This document shows, piece after piece, positions 35,386 through 47,097 of a stretch of 64,000 nt of DNA. The DNA comes from Aplectana chamaeleonis (Eukaryota > Nematoda > Chromadorea > Rhabditida > Cosmocercidae): assembly GCA_029168955.1 (NCBI GenBank), contig JAPDOI010000871.1:62001-126000 (forward strand), in the 5' to 3' direction. Every line of letters begins with the position of its first letter. Position 1 is the first letter of the stretch. The notes under the pieces are model-generated. The model searched no databases and was not told the origin of the DNA. It worked only from the letters and a program-made list of their open reading frames with translations. The position numbers and the translations under genes were made by a program.

Positions 35386-35832
35386 AGGCAGTGTTCACGA
35401 TGAATATCGCACTCGAGTTCGACAAAAAAATGGGATTGTTTGGTCGTGAGGTAACTAATAGTGAAGAAACAGGGAAGACAAACGTTCAGAATAAATCAGA
35501 ATAACGGTTTCTAAATTCAGGGCGTGGACGAGAATCATGTACCCTGCTGATTTCGGCAAGCGCGCGCTAATCGCGAAATCTGCGCGAATCGATAATACTA
35601 ACTGCGGCAGAGTTGCTTGGCAATTTGGCATCGAAACGTGTGCGGCGCCACAAGCTCGTCCGATTGGGGGGCGGACCGGGATAGGTAGGCGCACCGGGAG
35701 AGCTTTCAAAGCCGTTTGTATTTATTTCTGGCCAGTTTTCGTTGCTTTCTTCGACCCTGTTCTCTCCAGCATCTGCCAACTTAGTGTGTCTCACCGAGAC
35801 CTCGAGAACGAGATTTATCGTGAACACTGCCT
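35386..35832. mobile_element. TTAA MITE family D2
   Basis: AGGCAGTGTTCACGATGAAT at left and GATTTATCGTGAACACTGCCT at right, with CTCGAG in both subterminal regions. TTAA at 35382-35385 and 35833-35836. Confidence 0.8.
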
Positions 35833-35836
35833 TTAA

Positions 35837-36827
35837 AGATCTGGTTTTGCCGAAAAAAGCTGTGAAATTCCTTCTGACGGATTTGGCAGGCGACAAATCT
35901 TTCAAGATATTGTGAAGTTCCCCTTGTTGGATTTGGCAATTAACGAATTTTTTCAAATGCTGTGAAATTTTCGCAGATGGGTTTGGCCGTTTACAAAGTC
36001 ATATAATGTCGTGAGATTCCTTTTGTCAGATTTTTCAATTAAAGAATTCTTGCGAATGTTTTGAAATTGTTGCTAATCGATTTGGCAGGCGCACTATGAA
36101 TAATCAAAGTCGAATCATGCGCCTGGAGGGATTGACGCGTCCTTTGATCAGTCACGCCCACACCGGTCGCCGAAGCCGACGGAGCGGGTAAGAGCAGTCC
36201 TGTGCTTCCACTACCAGTGAACTATTTTTCACTATTCAACACATCAAAAGTCCCAAACTATTACAAAAAAAGGAATGAGCAAGTAGTATTTCGTAAATAA
36301 CGGAATAGTAAGATAATAAGTGATATCATTGTTTTCCAGCTTATAAATTCCCAATCGTCTGGTGCGAACAGTCACTGAGAACCTGAAGAGCCGTACTAGC
36401 GTTCAAGTTGGAGGGAAGGGGCTGCAGTGTCGAAAGGCCGGTCACAGCGTCGTGCCTCGCCCTGAGATACATACAAATGAATGCAACGAAGAAAAACTAA
36501 GATTAATTACGGCAACCTACTTTGATGCAACTTATTGCCAAAGTCTTTGCGGCGTTTCCTTGTGTTTGCTAGATTTTTATCGCTGATTTAGCCTGCATCC
36601 GAATTAGACTCGACGCGAAATCCCTCCAGGCGCGTGATTTGACTTTGATTATTCATGGAACGCCTGCCAAATCGATTTGCAACAATTTCAAAACGTTCCA
36701 AAGAATTCTTTACTTGACAAATCTGACAACGGGAACTTCACAATATTTTGAAAGATTTGTCGCGTGCCAAATCCGTCAGAAGAAATTTCACAGCTTTTTT
36801 CGGGCAAAACCAGATCTTATGCCTTTT
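35837..36827. mobile_element. Foldback element with arms built of 50-bp tandem units
   Basis: AGATCTGGTTTTGCC at the left edge is inverted at the right edge. The left arm holds five diverged 50-base units (TGTGAAATTCC...GATTTGGCAGGCG...) over about 35863-36107. The right arm holds about three in reverse over about 36650-36810. Innermost arms (36091-36141 and 36613-36663) share AATAATCAAAGTC and GCGCCTGGAGGGAT. The middle (36142-36612) is unrecognised. Confidence 0.85.
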
Positions 36828-37059
36828 CTGCGGCCAAAATTTTCAAATCCTTACAAGGAAATCCATAGCATTTTGTGGCAATGCCAAATCCTCAACCTTT
36901 TCCGCGGAGCCTAACCTTTTAGAAATGTCAACAAGGTTTTGGGTGTCGACATCTCGAGCAACCGTAGCAGTTCACGTCCGATAGGAATGGGTCTCCAATG
37001 TATTCTCCTCTGAAGGAAGGGGGCTTCAATAGAGGGGGTCATTCTTTCTGAACATTATT
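36828..37059. other. Unassigned spacer
   Basis: Shares GTTTTGGGTGTCGACATCTC-like words with 12905-12935 (TTTTTGGGCGTCGACATATC). Otherwise nothing was seen. Confidence 0.4.
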
Positions 37060-37350
37060 CGAGTGTTTCGAATCGATGTTCATCTATACACTACCCATTA
37101 CGATGACATTCAAATTATTAGCAATACAACTGAAGATGGTGTAAATTTTCGAAAAAAACTCACCTTTTTTGCACATGATGTCCGGTCATGCGGACGATCG
37201 GACGTTTGTCATACGAAGTCAATGCCTGCCACATGGGGTGGGAGAGATTGGACGAGAGAGGGCCCCACAGACCGCGCCGCCATGGGGCAGTAATGTAGCA
37301 GCGGGTGCGGGTGGAAAGAGGCTTGTGCACTCCCGAGTAAGGGCAGTATA
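37060..37350 (-). repeat. Half copy of foldback family P
   Basis: Matches 7586-7860 (ACTACCCATTACGATGACAT, CAGACCGCGCCGCCATGG, TTGTGCACTCCCGAG). The opposite arm is absent. Confidence 0.7.
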
Positions 37351-37994
37351 TTTCAGAAGAGGAGAGCGCTCGCGAATGGGCCGTCCACCACTGCGCGGTG
37401 ATGATGAGTGCACGTCGAAGACGGAGCTCATCTAGGCCGAAGTCTTAACAATTTGGTTTATATTCTTGTTGATTTTCATGTATGTTCTCTTTTTGAGCAC
37501 GTTTTTGGCCTTCCATATTTCACTTTGTGGGACCTGCATTAAATGCAGCCTTCGGGTTGTCCAGGATTGTTTGCCTTTCATTTGAAGATTTTCTATCCAT
37601 GGCCGCTGGTTTTTCTTAGTGTGGAATCATGAAATATCATTTCTGTATAATGTTAGTCCTGCATATGTTAAACCTGTATAATTGTTGCTTGCAGCTTGGC
37701 AGAAGACCTCATTTTCTTCATGTATGAGATTCATACAGTTGTTAGCGTTTTTACAGTTTTTGGGTTTTGGATTGATTTTGAAGGGAATTTAATTGGAAGT
37801 AAATTTTTGTTTGATTTTGTGTTGATTAACGTTTTGATACCGTTGCGATTCGTTACAAAAAGATGAGGAGATGCGTAAGTCTACTGAGCAGTTTTAGCAC
37901 AGTAAACACGTAACGACCGAGGAAGCTAGCGGAAAGGTAAGCGGAATGGAAAGCGTTTTGAGACCTGGCTCCCTAAGAACGGCCTCACAGAGCC
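37351..37994. other. Unassigned stretch
   Basis: T-rich, no supported gene or element. Confidence 0.35.
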
Positions 37995-38135
37995 AACTAA
38001 GTCCCTGCAAAACTCAGCTTTGGTCCCTCCCAATAACAAACTTAGGAGGGACCAACCACGGCCAACCTAGTACCTGCAAAACTCAACTTTGGTCCCTCCC
38101 AATAGCAAACTTAGGAGGGACCAACTCCGCCCACT
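37995..38135. repeat. Tandem duplication of a GGTCCCTCCC hairpin
   Basis: Two copies of about 69 bases: CCTGCAAAACTCA, CTTTGGTCCCTCCCAATA, CAAACTTAGGAGGGACCAA. Each copy folds on itself (TTGGTCCCTCC against GGAGGGACCAA). Confidence 0.8.
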
Positions 38136-38514
38136 TTAGGGGATCGTCCTCAGCTGTCGGTGGGGATGGAATGAGTTTGAGTTGGGGATCGTCCCAAGAG
38201 TTCATCAGAGTCCGAGATAGCGTGATAATAAATGCAACGCGGCTTTCTAGGGACACGATACAAACCAGGGCTGTGCACTCTAACGTTAACGTGTTAACGC
38301 ATTAGCGAGTTAGCGCGGTTTAAAAAATAACGTTTAAGCCTTAACGAGAGAGTCTTGAAATCACGTTAATTTATAGTTCGTTAATTGTTGTAGAACTATG
38401 GCACATGGGTAGTGCACGAAGTGAGGGCCGTCCAGTTTTGATCAGACCCCCACTCCAATGCCAATTTCGCTCAGAACCCCCCCCCCCCAGTAGCGTGAGT
38501 AGGTCAAGACCGTG

Positions 38515-39860
38515 CTCTACCTCCACAAGACGTTGAAGCTAGGACTTTTTCAGGCGTCACCGTCTACCGTTACAGGCAATCGTTACGTGAGCACCTAAAA
38601 ATCCACCGGCAGCAAGTTAAGACACTGCAAAAAGCAGCGAACCGCCGCGAAAGCAAAGGCAGGGTTCTTGCAGAACTGTTCTGTTGATTGAGAATGACAC
38701 AGCTTGCATAAAACTTCTCCTTGGTAGGTACCTAACATGAATTTGAGTTTCTTACACTGATTTACGGGCAATTGTGTGCAGGTGCACAAAGATGATTACA
38801 CCTGTGACCCTAAATTAGCCGGAAATTCGCTCAGAAAAGTATTCTTCGTCGCCAAGCACAGGTTCGTTATCACTGCTTTCCTAAATAAAGGTACACTCTG
38901 TTGAGCATGTGTACTTCCCGCTCACTAACCTGTTTTGGTCCATTTTGCAGCCTTATACTTATGGTCTATTCGATTTATCGAAATCTGAGTAACTAATAAA
39001 CTGCTGACAAACAAAAAAGGTGCCCAAACACCCGTATTCGCCGTCGCATGTCATTTTCTGGACCATTCGCTTCGCTCTCTTGGCTTGCTGCCAACTCCGA
39101 CATTCGGACGGTTCAACTACCGAGGAGAATCCGTTGAACTAATGTCCACACTGGAAATCAGCAGAATTTCCCCGTTAGTTCAACGGAAATTGCTCGGTAG
39201 TTCATGCGGATTTCCACTAAACTTGAACAGAAGTGCTGATTGGAGGGAAATTCAAATAATTTTCGCATGGATATCCCTACACGTTTTAGCTAGATTCTCC
39301 TTACGGTTGAATGTTATCTCTATACACCTGAGCTCACCTGGCCCCTAACCAGGTGCGCACTTTCTAGGCACACCAAAAATCTGTCAAAGTGCAAATGCTC
39401 GGCCTCTCGCCTGCTCCCACGACACAGCACCCGTTTTGGAGCAGGAGCAGGCAAGTGCATGCACTCGCACCCCCACTCAACTCGAAGGCAGAGCCCGAAG
39501 AGGTGACACCTGACAATGGAGTGAATCGGTCTAAGCCCATCTCGAGACGGCTCGTATGTGCCGCTGGTTTGATTTTGGCGTTCAACATTGCGTCGGAGCC
39601 GTCGTCTGTCGGCACTGCGCACGCGACGCAACACGCAGCGCGGCAATAAGCCCAGCAGTTCAACGAATCGTTCTCATCAGTTCAATTCCTCGACAAATCA
39701 GCTTCAGCAGTTCAACTCGAACGTCGTTTTCCCCCAAAGTTCAACGCTGCGAATGTCTGAGAATTGAGGGCGAAGCGGTCCCGCCACGATTGTCTGTAAC
39801 GGTAGACGGTGACGCCTGAAGAAGTCCTAGCTTCAACTTCTTTTCTCTAGCCCCCCCCCC
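38515..39860. repeat. Inverted-repeat arms within the hAT element
   Basis: GCGTCACCGTCTACCGTTAC near 38556 is inverted near 39790, and GTTGAAGCTAGGACTT near 38532 is inverted near 39820. Each arm is about 80 bases, with a C-run next to each. The interior has repeated GTTCAAC words (39110-39200, 39655-39740). Confidence 0.65.
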
Positions 39861-40938
39861 CTCCCCAGCTGGAGCTGATGTGTTCAAACAGTGGTTTGGT
39901 TATCTAGCAGGTTTGCCTGTAAGGTTTGATTGCAGTAAAATTACTCTTGTCGTATAAAAATGGTGAAGCCAGTGCTACGCGGAAAAAATGCGGATGTTTG
40001 CGAGAACGAGAGCACAGAACGGCGCCCATCGCATTCATGTACAGAGGGGCTGAAAGTGTATGCATAGTGCAGTCCAGCTAATTCCGTACATCTGCTTATC
40101 AATGAGAAGCGGTCGGCAGAAGATCAATATGCATGTATTCCTATGCAAAACGCTCGCCACCCTTTGAGCGAAAGCGGTTGTGCTGCCATGAGTTTCAAGC
40201 ACATCGATCTTCGACCTACCGCTTCTCATTGGTAATTAGATGTCCAACTTTTGAAGGACTAAGCTATAACTAGGTACAGCGCTGCTGTGTAATAAAATGC
40301 GGATGTCTGAGGGGGGAGGGGGAGTTCGATTCCGCCCGAAGTTCATAGTTATGCAATGTACGGTTTACGAGAGTAGGATATTTGAGCCAAGCGGGGTCGA
40401 TTTACCCTTTGTATATATTTTCACAGTCTAGGATGGAAGTTGAACACTGCTGCAGTATATGGGTTCACTCTTTCTCAGGTGTGGTCCGCCGGAAGTTGCC
40501 AATTTTAAAACTAGGAGTCACGAGTGCAGGATATTTGTTTGATTTACCCAGCACACGAAATTTCACGGTCTGAGGTCGACGCTGGAGGGCGCGTTAATGA
40601 GTTGTCTGGAAAAATCCTGGCTTTGAGAAACGAGACTCTTTGCCTTGAGAAACGAGACCGTTTGGAACCTTCCGCAAGCCTGAAGAGTGTCTTTGAAGAA
40701 CACTTATCTTTCTGGAGTTTTCTCTAATATGCCCTGTGGGTCCACATTTAACAGATTAGGTACTGAGAAAACGCGAATGTTGACGCAGAACCCACGCCAG
40801 GAAAATTTTCGCGAAGGACACAATCCAGAGGTGCCGATAGGGTACAGAGTGTAGTTTCCTGGGGCTATGATTTTTTCCAGCTGCCTCATTCATAACTTAA
40901 GTTACTGCAATTTTGAAACTTTAGTTTAGATTCGTTAA

Positions 40939-41513
40939 CCCATTCACGACCACGTGTCCCACCGGTGGGACACCCTTTTGAAAAATCGATTTCTCCGCCA
41001 CAAGAAACTACTTTCGAACCTACATGTGATCAATGTCTTGACCTACCCAAGACCTAAATAAAAACCTCGTGGTCCATCAGTAGGTCAAATGCAACAACAT
41101 ATTTAGAACTTTCTAAATTCAGGTGGGCTGAAGTAGAGGAAAAAACGGCTGTAAAGCAGCTTTAGAAGCACCTAGTGATTTCTTTTTCCTTCTATTGCAA
41201 GCTTTTACGTTGCTTCGTACAAACCTATCGTTTGAAACTCGTTTACTTTTCTGAATGCGTTGCAGCTCCGTCGACCCCATTTTGGTTTTGAGTAATTGTT
41301 TCTCGATAACGAATGCGTCTCGGAAGCTCAAACTCTGATACTGTTCGACCAACGTTGCTAGCTACACTATGGACACAATAAAGAAAAAGGAATTACCCGT
41401 GGGACGCTATTCAAGCCAGCGTGTCCCACCGGTGGGACACGTTATACGGTGACGCAATATTGCACGCGGTCCGAACGTGCAGCCACCCAAAATTAGGCGT
41501 GGTCGTTAATGGG
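40939..41513. mobile_element. piggyBac-like MITE with duplicated 20-bp palindrome
   Basis: TTAA at 40935-40938 and 41514-41517 flank ends CCCATTCACGACCACG and CGTGGTCGTTAATGGG (16-bp inverted ends, one mismatch). CCC plus TTAA is the piggyBac pattern. The perfect palindrome GTGTCCCACCGGTGGGACAC lies near both ends (40954-40973 and 41421-41440). A basic 77-codon minus frame inside (41352-41119) has no recognised domain. Confidence 0.75.
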
Positions 41514-41684
41514 TTAACTAGGATGTTTTTTGTCTCCTTCCTCTATCAGTATAGCGGTTTTCGGCGTTTATTTGAGACGCTGAAACTCAGAATAGAGTAA
41601 ATCGGCCACACTGGACTCAAATATGCTACTCCCGTGATTCCTAGTTTTCAAAATTGCCGACTTTCAGCGAGACCTCACCTGAGA

Positions 41685-42000
41685 GAAGTGTTAAGCACCA
41701 ATCATAGCAGGTCGCTTGGACTAGTCGCTGCACTGCCAACAATTCCGAAAACCCTTCGTGGCAATAGATCTTCCAATGAATCGCGACGGGCTGGACCAAT
41801 TGGCAGTTTCAGTCGCGATTGCCGAGCGACTGATGTATTTCATAGCTGGCCGAAGCGAACTACTTGATTTTGTTAGGTCGCTTCCATGATGGCTGCGATT
41901 CGTCTAGTCGAAGCGACTATTCCGCAATCTTTCGTCACAACCTTGCGTATGTGGCGCGAAGTTGCAGACGTCACAGCTCGCTCGCGTAAAGCACGGCATG
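41685..42000. mobile_element. Fragment of family Q (GTCGCTTCGAC words)
   Basis: CGCAAGGTTGTGACGAAAG (inverted) plus GTCGAAGCGACT and GGTCGCTT words match 63540-63620. Boundaries are unclear. Confidence 0.5.
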
Positions 42001-42996
42001 TGAACGGGAAAAACGAGTATTTATTACACATCTACGATGAGAGTGATGAGAAAATGTTATGAGGCTACCGAAAAGTCACATTTCATGCCGGCTTCGAGCA
42101 GCTAGCAACTTTAGCTTTAGTTTTGTCTTGCTGTTCAAGCAAATTCCACCCTATCGTCTTTTGGAACCATTTTTTTTGTTTAAAAATGTTGCAAAACTTT
42201 TGTTTAGAAGGTAAGGACAACAATGTTACAAAAATTAAGTAGGGATACCAGGTAAGAAGTTTTTTTTCATTCCCGCGCCTTGGTCCCCAATCGTCCCTCT
42301 ATTTCACGCCAAATCAAGTCCGCCCCAGCGATTTCAAATCGCGGCAGTGAGGTTGGTCGCTTCGACTTCGAGCCTCATATTATAGCGGTACTCGGCCTCA
42401 AGCTTAAACGAGGAAAGATTTTGTTCAGGGTAAATCAACCACGCTCAACTTAAATATCAACTTTACTGACTCATGGAAATCTATCGCAGAAATCATTCAG
42501 CATTTAGTAGGAAAATTGCTTTAGACACTCCACATTGAGGATTCATATGTCTTGTTTGTCATTTTGGGAACACCTTCACTATGACTTCACCCTAAACATC
42601 CTAACTTCCAATTCAAACAGCATTTCAGTCGAATCGCAATGTATAGTAGAATTCTATGTGAAAAACTGCTGCGGGCGGTTTTCACTTACATACACAATTG
42701 TCCACTGGGTCTGCCTCCGAAGTTCAGACATCTCCGGAGCCCTTCATCCCCTCCTGAGCTCAGACCTCCCTGTTGGGCCCTATCCCACGCCGAATCCCGT
42801 GTGGCGCTGGTTGATATGGGAGATCTGATATATTATTGATTTTTGACGAGGTAACGTTTTTCTTTTTGATGGTTTAACGAAATGCAAAATTAACGTTTTA
42901 ACGCATTAAAGGGTTAACGCCGTTTTTTCGTTAATTAACGAATGACGTTTAACGAAAACAATAATTCTCATTAACGCACACCCCTGATACAAACTA

Positions 42997-43490
42997 CAGT
43001 ACCGAGCATATTTTTTGCAAAAACGGCGTTTTGCGGCGTTTTTTGAGTTCACAAAGCGCCGCACCGCCACAGCTCACTTCAAAGTTGACTAAATGAGTTT
43101 TTCAGATAGTTTTCGTGTTCCTCTCAGTAAGGAGAATGTGATGGTATGTGTTGAAAGCTCATTTAACCCTAGCATTTTGTTGAAAAATGTGTATTTCCTT
43201 CTAAAATTCACATCGACCACAGGTCAAAAAATGACAGATTTCTGCTATCATGACCGTCTGATCAGTTCATTATGAGGGGTTTAGAGGTGCAAATATGCAA
43301 ATTTCAATACACTTTCGGAGTTGAATCTATCCCTTTGGAACACTATCGTATAGGACTAAATGGAAGCAATCCAGAAATGACTTCAGAATTGAAATTGCAC
43401 CACTTTGAAGCAAGTTATGGCGTTGCGGCGCTTTGTGAGCGCAAAAAACGCCGCAAAACGCTTTCTTTGCAAAAAATTTGCTCGGTATTG
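42997..43490. mobile_element. Tc-like TA-flanked MITE, 494 bp
   Basis: CAGTACCGAGCATATTTTTT at left and AAAATTTGCTCGGTATTG at right, TIRs of about 68 bases including AACGCCGCAAAACG-type sequence. TA at 42995-42996 and 43491-43492. The hAT target duplication directly abuts its left TA. Confidence 0.85.
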
Positions 43491-43492
43491 TA

Positions 43493-44032
43493 TACCTGAC
43501 ACGACGGGACGGCGATTAGAGCAAGAAGGATGAGCACGCGTGACATGGTGGCCAATTAATTAGATTTGTGTGCAATAATTCAAGTGCATATGTCGCTTTT
43601 ATGCAGTAACGATACGCTATCTAGAGTTATCTCGGTGTTTGACCAATGAACACTGAAACATGACAACGCGGAGATGCATTTTTCGAAGCAATACCTGTAG
43701 ACCAATACCTTCACCCTCTACACTTTTTCAAGTCTTAGTGTCATCTGATAGTGGAAAGAGACTTTTACTGTTCTCAAAGGCTTTGACACGCAGATTAAAG
43801 ACTAGCATTTGATACTATCAAAACACAGTATTCCTTTATGTAGAGGTTACAATAGAGCTATTGCATTGTATGCAGCTGCAACTGGACCGCATAGGAGACA
43901 ACAACCGTTGCACCACGATGTGTTGCTGACTAAATGAAAAACTGCTACAGTTTTGTCTTTTTTTATTATTGGTGCACAGGTATTTCTTCCCATGTTTTTC
44001 TCGAGAAAAACTAAGCAGGCAGCAGCGACTGT
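43493..44032. other. Unassigned stretch
   Basis: No supported exon or repeat was found. Confidence 0.35.
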
Positions 44033-44036
44033 TTAA

Positions 44037-44522
44037 AGGCAGTGTTCACGATAAGAATCGTTTCTCTGCTTTTCTGTCTATCTTGAAGACGGTCCCATGC
44101 TGATTCCAATTATGTTTTTGGAATCGTACAAGACCTTTTAGGAACGTAGTTATGGTCCCTCAAAAATTGAGCCAGGGAAGCATGGTGGACGAGTTGTCCG
44201 AGGCTTGTGACTTCCGTCTTTTGCAGCCGATGTATGCGAGCTGACCTGGATAAACAGATAAGTTGGGAATAAAGGGAAGAACGTGGCTATTGATCGAAAA
44301 CCATTGCTCATCTCACAATCCCGAGCATTCATTTGTTCACGTCGGTGGGCGTGGAAAGTGCATCTGGGGTGTGACGAGCTGACGGTTGTCCAACTTTGGG
44401 GCCGAAGGGGACCGTTCCGAGCTCATTTTTCTTAGTTTTTTCAACGTTCGGGTTGCGCTAGGCCCTGCAGCTGCCGATATCCACCAAAAAATCAGACATG
44501 GTTTTTATCGTTAACATTGCCT
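44037..44522 (+). mobile_element. Family A TTAA MITE, full length
   Basis: AGGCAGTGTTCACGATAAGA to TATCGTTAACATTGCCT, TTAA at 44033-44036 and 44523-44526. Confidence 0.85.
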
Positions 44523-44526
44523 TTAA

Positions 44527-45332
44527 CCATACGTGTTCCCTCACATTGTTTCAGCAGTGGAGGTCTTCTACGAGTTTTACCATGTTTCAACGCACTACAT
44601 AACTTCCTGGGCATTTAGCGCCATTAACATTATGAATGAACGGCCGCTTCTGCCTATTTAGAAGGTCCCGTTTTTCTCTAGAAGATTTTCATGGGTTGGT
44701 TTCGATTGATTAGTTTCAATTTTCGAAAAATGCCGGTGAATCCGGTTAGTAGGTGAAAGGTGAGCACTGACTCTTAAGCCTTACTTTGATTGCATCGCTG
44801 CTTTTTTTCATCGCAGCGATTTTGCACCCGCTGCTTCAGCGATCCGGCTGCGGCAGCGATTTTGTTCATTGTGCATAGCCTCACGGGTGATCGAAGAAAT
44901 TCCATCAGACCGTGAAATTACTGGCTGGTAGTCATCAATAACACATTTCGATTCGCAAACACTGATCTTATCATGCGAAAGAGTCATTGTTCACTAAACA
45001 AAACGTGTCATTCGCTAGTAATATGTAGCTCTATCGCTGGAGCGATGGAGCGATTATCAGCGACCATCGAAAATCGCTGCTCCATCCAAGAAGCAGTAAA
45101 TCATAGAATTTTGTCGCCGGGACCCAGCGATGTACTCAGAGAAACAAACGGCTCGTCCGCGGCGGCAGATGAGCTTTCCGGACGGCCCGCGGCGCTTGAC
45201 GGCTGATCCGCGGCACAATTGATAGTGGGATAATCAAACGGCCGATCCGCGGCGCTATGTGTTCTCGATGACGTGGTTTCGGGGCTCACCGGCAGTCCAC
45301 CATCTCGATACCGATCGCCCAAAAGCAGCCAC
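44527..45332. other. Unassigned; GCGATT-rich patches
   Basis: GCAGCGATTTTG-type words at 44796-44870 and, inverted, AAAATCGCTGC at 45030-45085 suggest a degraded inverted repeat. 45160-45255 has CCGATCCGCGGCGC words like the minisatellite at 47.1 kb. Confidence 0.45.
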
Positions 45333-45454
45333 ATAACGTCGGCATGGATCGCGAAGAGACTTCGCGTTCACTGTTGAAAGGTGGCGCAAACTCGGTGCCA
45401 TGACAACCTTCAACAATGCACGCGAAGTCTCTCCCCGATCCATGCCGATGTTAT
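45333..45454. mobile_element. Hairpin MITE, family F copy 2
   Basis: ATAACGTCGGCATGGATC and GATCCATGCCGATGTTAT are inverted ends, with GAGACTTCGCGTTCA inside. A short version of the F element. Confidence 0.8.
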
Positions 45455-45566
45455 ATTTCTGAGTTGTTTTTGGATTGAACGACTCCACCACCTCATTCCC
45501 CGCAGTCTTAAGACAATTTCCCAGTCGCTGACTTCGACTTTCTCGTATTTGTAACTTCTTCAAACC

Positions 45567-45995
45567 GTTATATCTACATGCACGCTAATTATTCTTTCTA
45601 GATGCCGTCGCAACAACTTCTAGGGCAGAAAAAATTCCCGATGGTAAGTAAATTTTCATATTCTCGTTCATTCTTGAGATTCTCTTCTGATTTTGTTTTT
45701 TTCATTCAAATAATTTTTATGATTGTTTGGTTTCGTAATTCTCCTCATGTGTTTTTTTTTTCAAGAATAGTTCCGCTTTGATACCGACTTCGATCGATTT
45801 CGGCATCAAACCAGGTCTACCCTAGGAAACCAAACAATCATATAAATCACTGGAATGTAAGGAAGAAAAACAAAAAGATAGAATCACAAAAATAAACGTG
45901 AAATAAAAAAATTGAATACCACCGTGAATTTTTTCTCCCCTAGAAGTTGTTGCGGAGCCATCTGGAAGGAAAAAATTGGTGTGCATGTAGATATA
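45567..45995. mobile_element. Foldback element, about 430 bp
   Basis: TTATATCTACATGCAC at left is inverted at right (GTGCATGTAGATATAA); CAACAACTTCTAGGG and CCAAACAATCAT pairs lie further in. No target duplication is obvious. Confidence 0.75.
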
Positions 45996-46099
45996 ACACT
46001 TTAATATATGAAGAAACACAGAAGGACGGGTTTAGTCACAGATGTCAAGAAAATTGAAGAAAAAAAACTCCTACCATCAGCTGATTCTCTGCGGTGCAG

Positions 46100-46203
46100 G
46101 AATCTCGTTCGGCTCAAGCGCGTGCGGCGGCGAAGCGTCTCAATACGCAATTGCGGAGGGGAATTTGACGCAGAGGAGTGGAATTTGACGCAAAGAAGCA
46201 CAG
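46100..46203 (-). mobile_element. Family G MITE, right half only
   Basis: CGAAGCGTCTCAATACGCAA and TTGCGGAGGGGAATTTG match the G terminal region, ending AAGCACAG before TA. Confidence 0.55.
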
Positions 46204-46419
46204 TACATGAACTCAGTTTCCATCGAGTAGGATATTCTTGTAGAGCGCAGTCCTCATATTCTCGCTCAGTGTGTTTTGCTTACGCAATTAAAATGCACGC
46301 AGAGCCGCTTACAGTAACCGGAAAATCAAATCGGTCGCCGCCGCAACTGCCGCTTTTGCCGCTGAGTGGCGTATGGGTTCTCTGACCTCCAGGATGGCCA
46401 ATTAGATGGAAACAGAGTC

Positions 46420-47085
46420 AGTTCGCCCACCCCCAATCGACTCATTGGACGTGAGACAGATTTCGGCATTGAAGTACGCTTTTCACGCTAGCCTTCTAAT
46501 CCCCACAGAAAGCATCAGTATCACAATTTTGCAGGATCGCTCTACCGTACGACTTATTTTCAGAGGTAGAACAGCTCAATTGACATGTAGAACTGGTTTC
46601 GATATGCTTTCAAAGACTTGTTCACTTCACAGCATATTGCAATGTATGCTAATGGTAACATAAATAACTGATTGTGCAATAACTATGTTTTACAGGTCTT
46701 CAGTCTAAACTAATATTACAAAGCTGTCGCTAAGAGTCATAAAATGTGAGCTCTCGATTTCGAGAATTTGCAGCTCATGATCATACATTAATCATTTGTT
46801 CGTAATCATATTTATACATCACCGATGTCTAAAAGATTGCAATAAAATATAATATTTTCACAATACTTCTTCAGCGATACATTTGACAGTTGTACAGCTA
46901 ATCTATATCGAAACCAGTTATGCATGTTAATCGAGCTGTCTCTACTCTTGAAATTAACTCGTACGATGGAGAAGTCCTGCAAAATTGTGATATTGAGGCT
47001 TTCTGAGGAGTATGGAATGCTAGCGCGAAAAGCGTACTCCAATGCCTAAATCTGTACCACGGCCAATGAGTCGATCGGGGTGGGC
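46420..47085. repeat. Inverted repeat with open reading frames in both arms
   Basis: 46420-46612 and 47085-46895 are inverse copies at about 75-80 percent identity. Both translate without stops over the arm in the same register: SISITILQDRSTVRLIF in the left arm, SLNITILQDFSIVRVNF in the right. The protein is unrecognised. It may be a foldback carrying a captured exon, or chance. Confidence 0.6.
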
Positions 47086-47097
47086 TGGATAACATTA

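Larger units (their letters stand above)
38266..42986. mobile_element. hAT element, 4.7 kb, non-autonomous
   Basis: Begins CAGGGCTGTGCACTCTAACG and ends CGTTAATGAG-type sequence to GCACACCCCTG, the hAT-like CAGGGsTGTGC end. The octamer ATACAAAC is present at 38258-38265 and again at 42987-42994, a perfect 8-bp target duplication. Both subterminal zones are fields of TTAACG/CGTTAA words (38275-38390, 42850-42965), plausible transposase-binding repeats. No hAT transposase or dimerisation domain is recognisable inside. It carries at least two further insertions (38515-39860 inverted repeat, 40939-41513). Confidence 0.85.
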
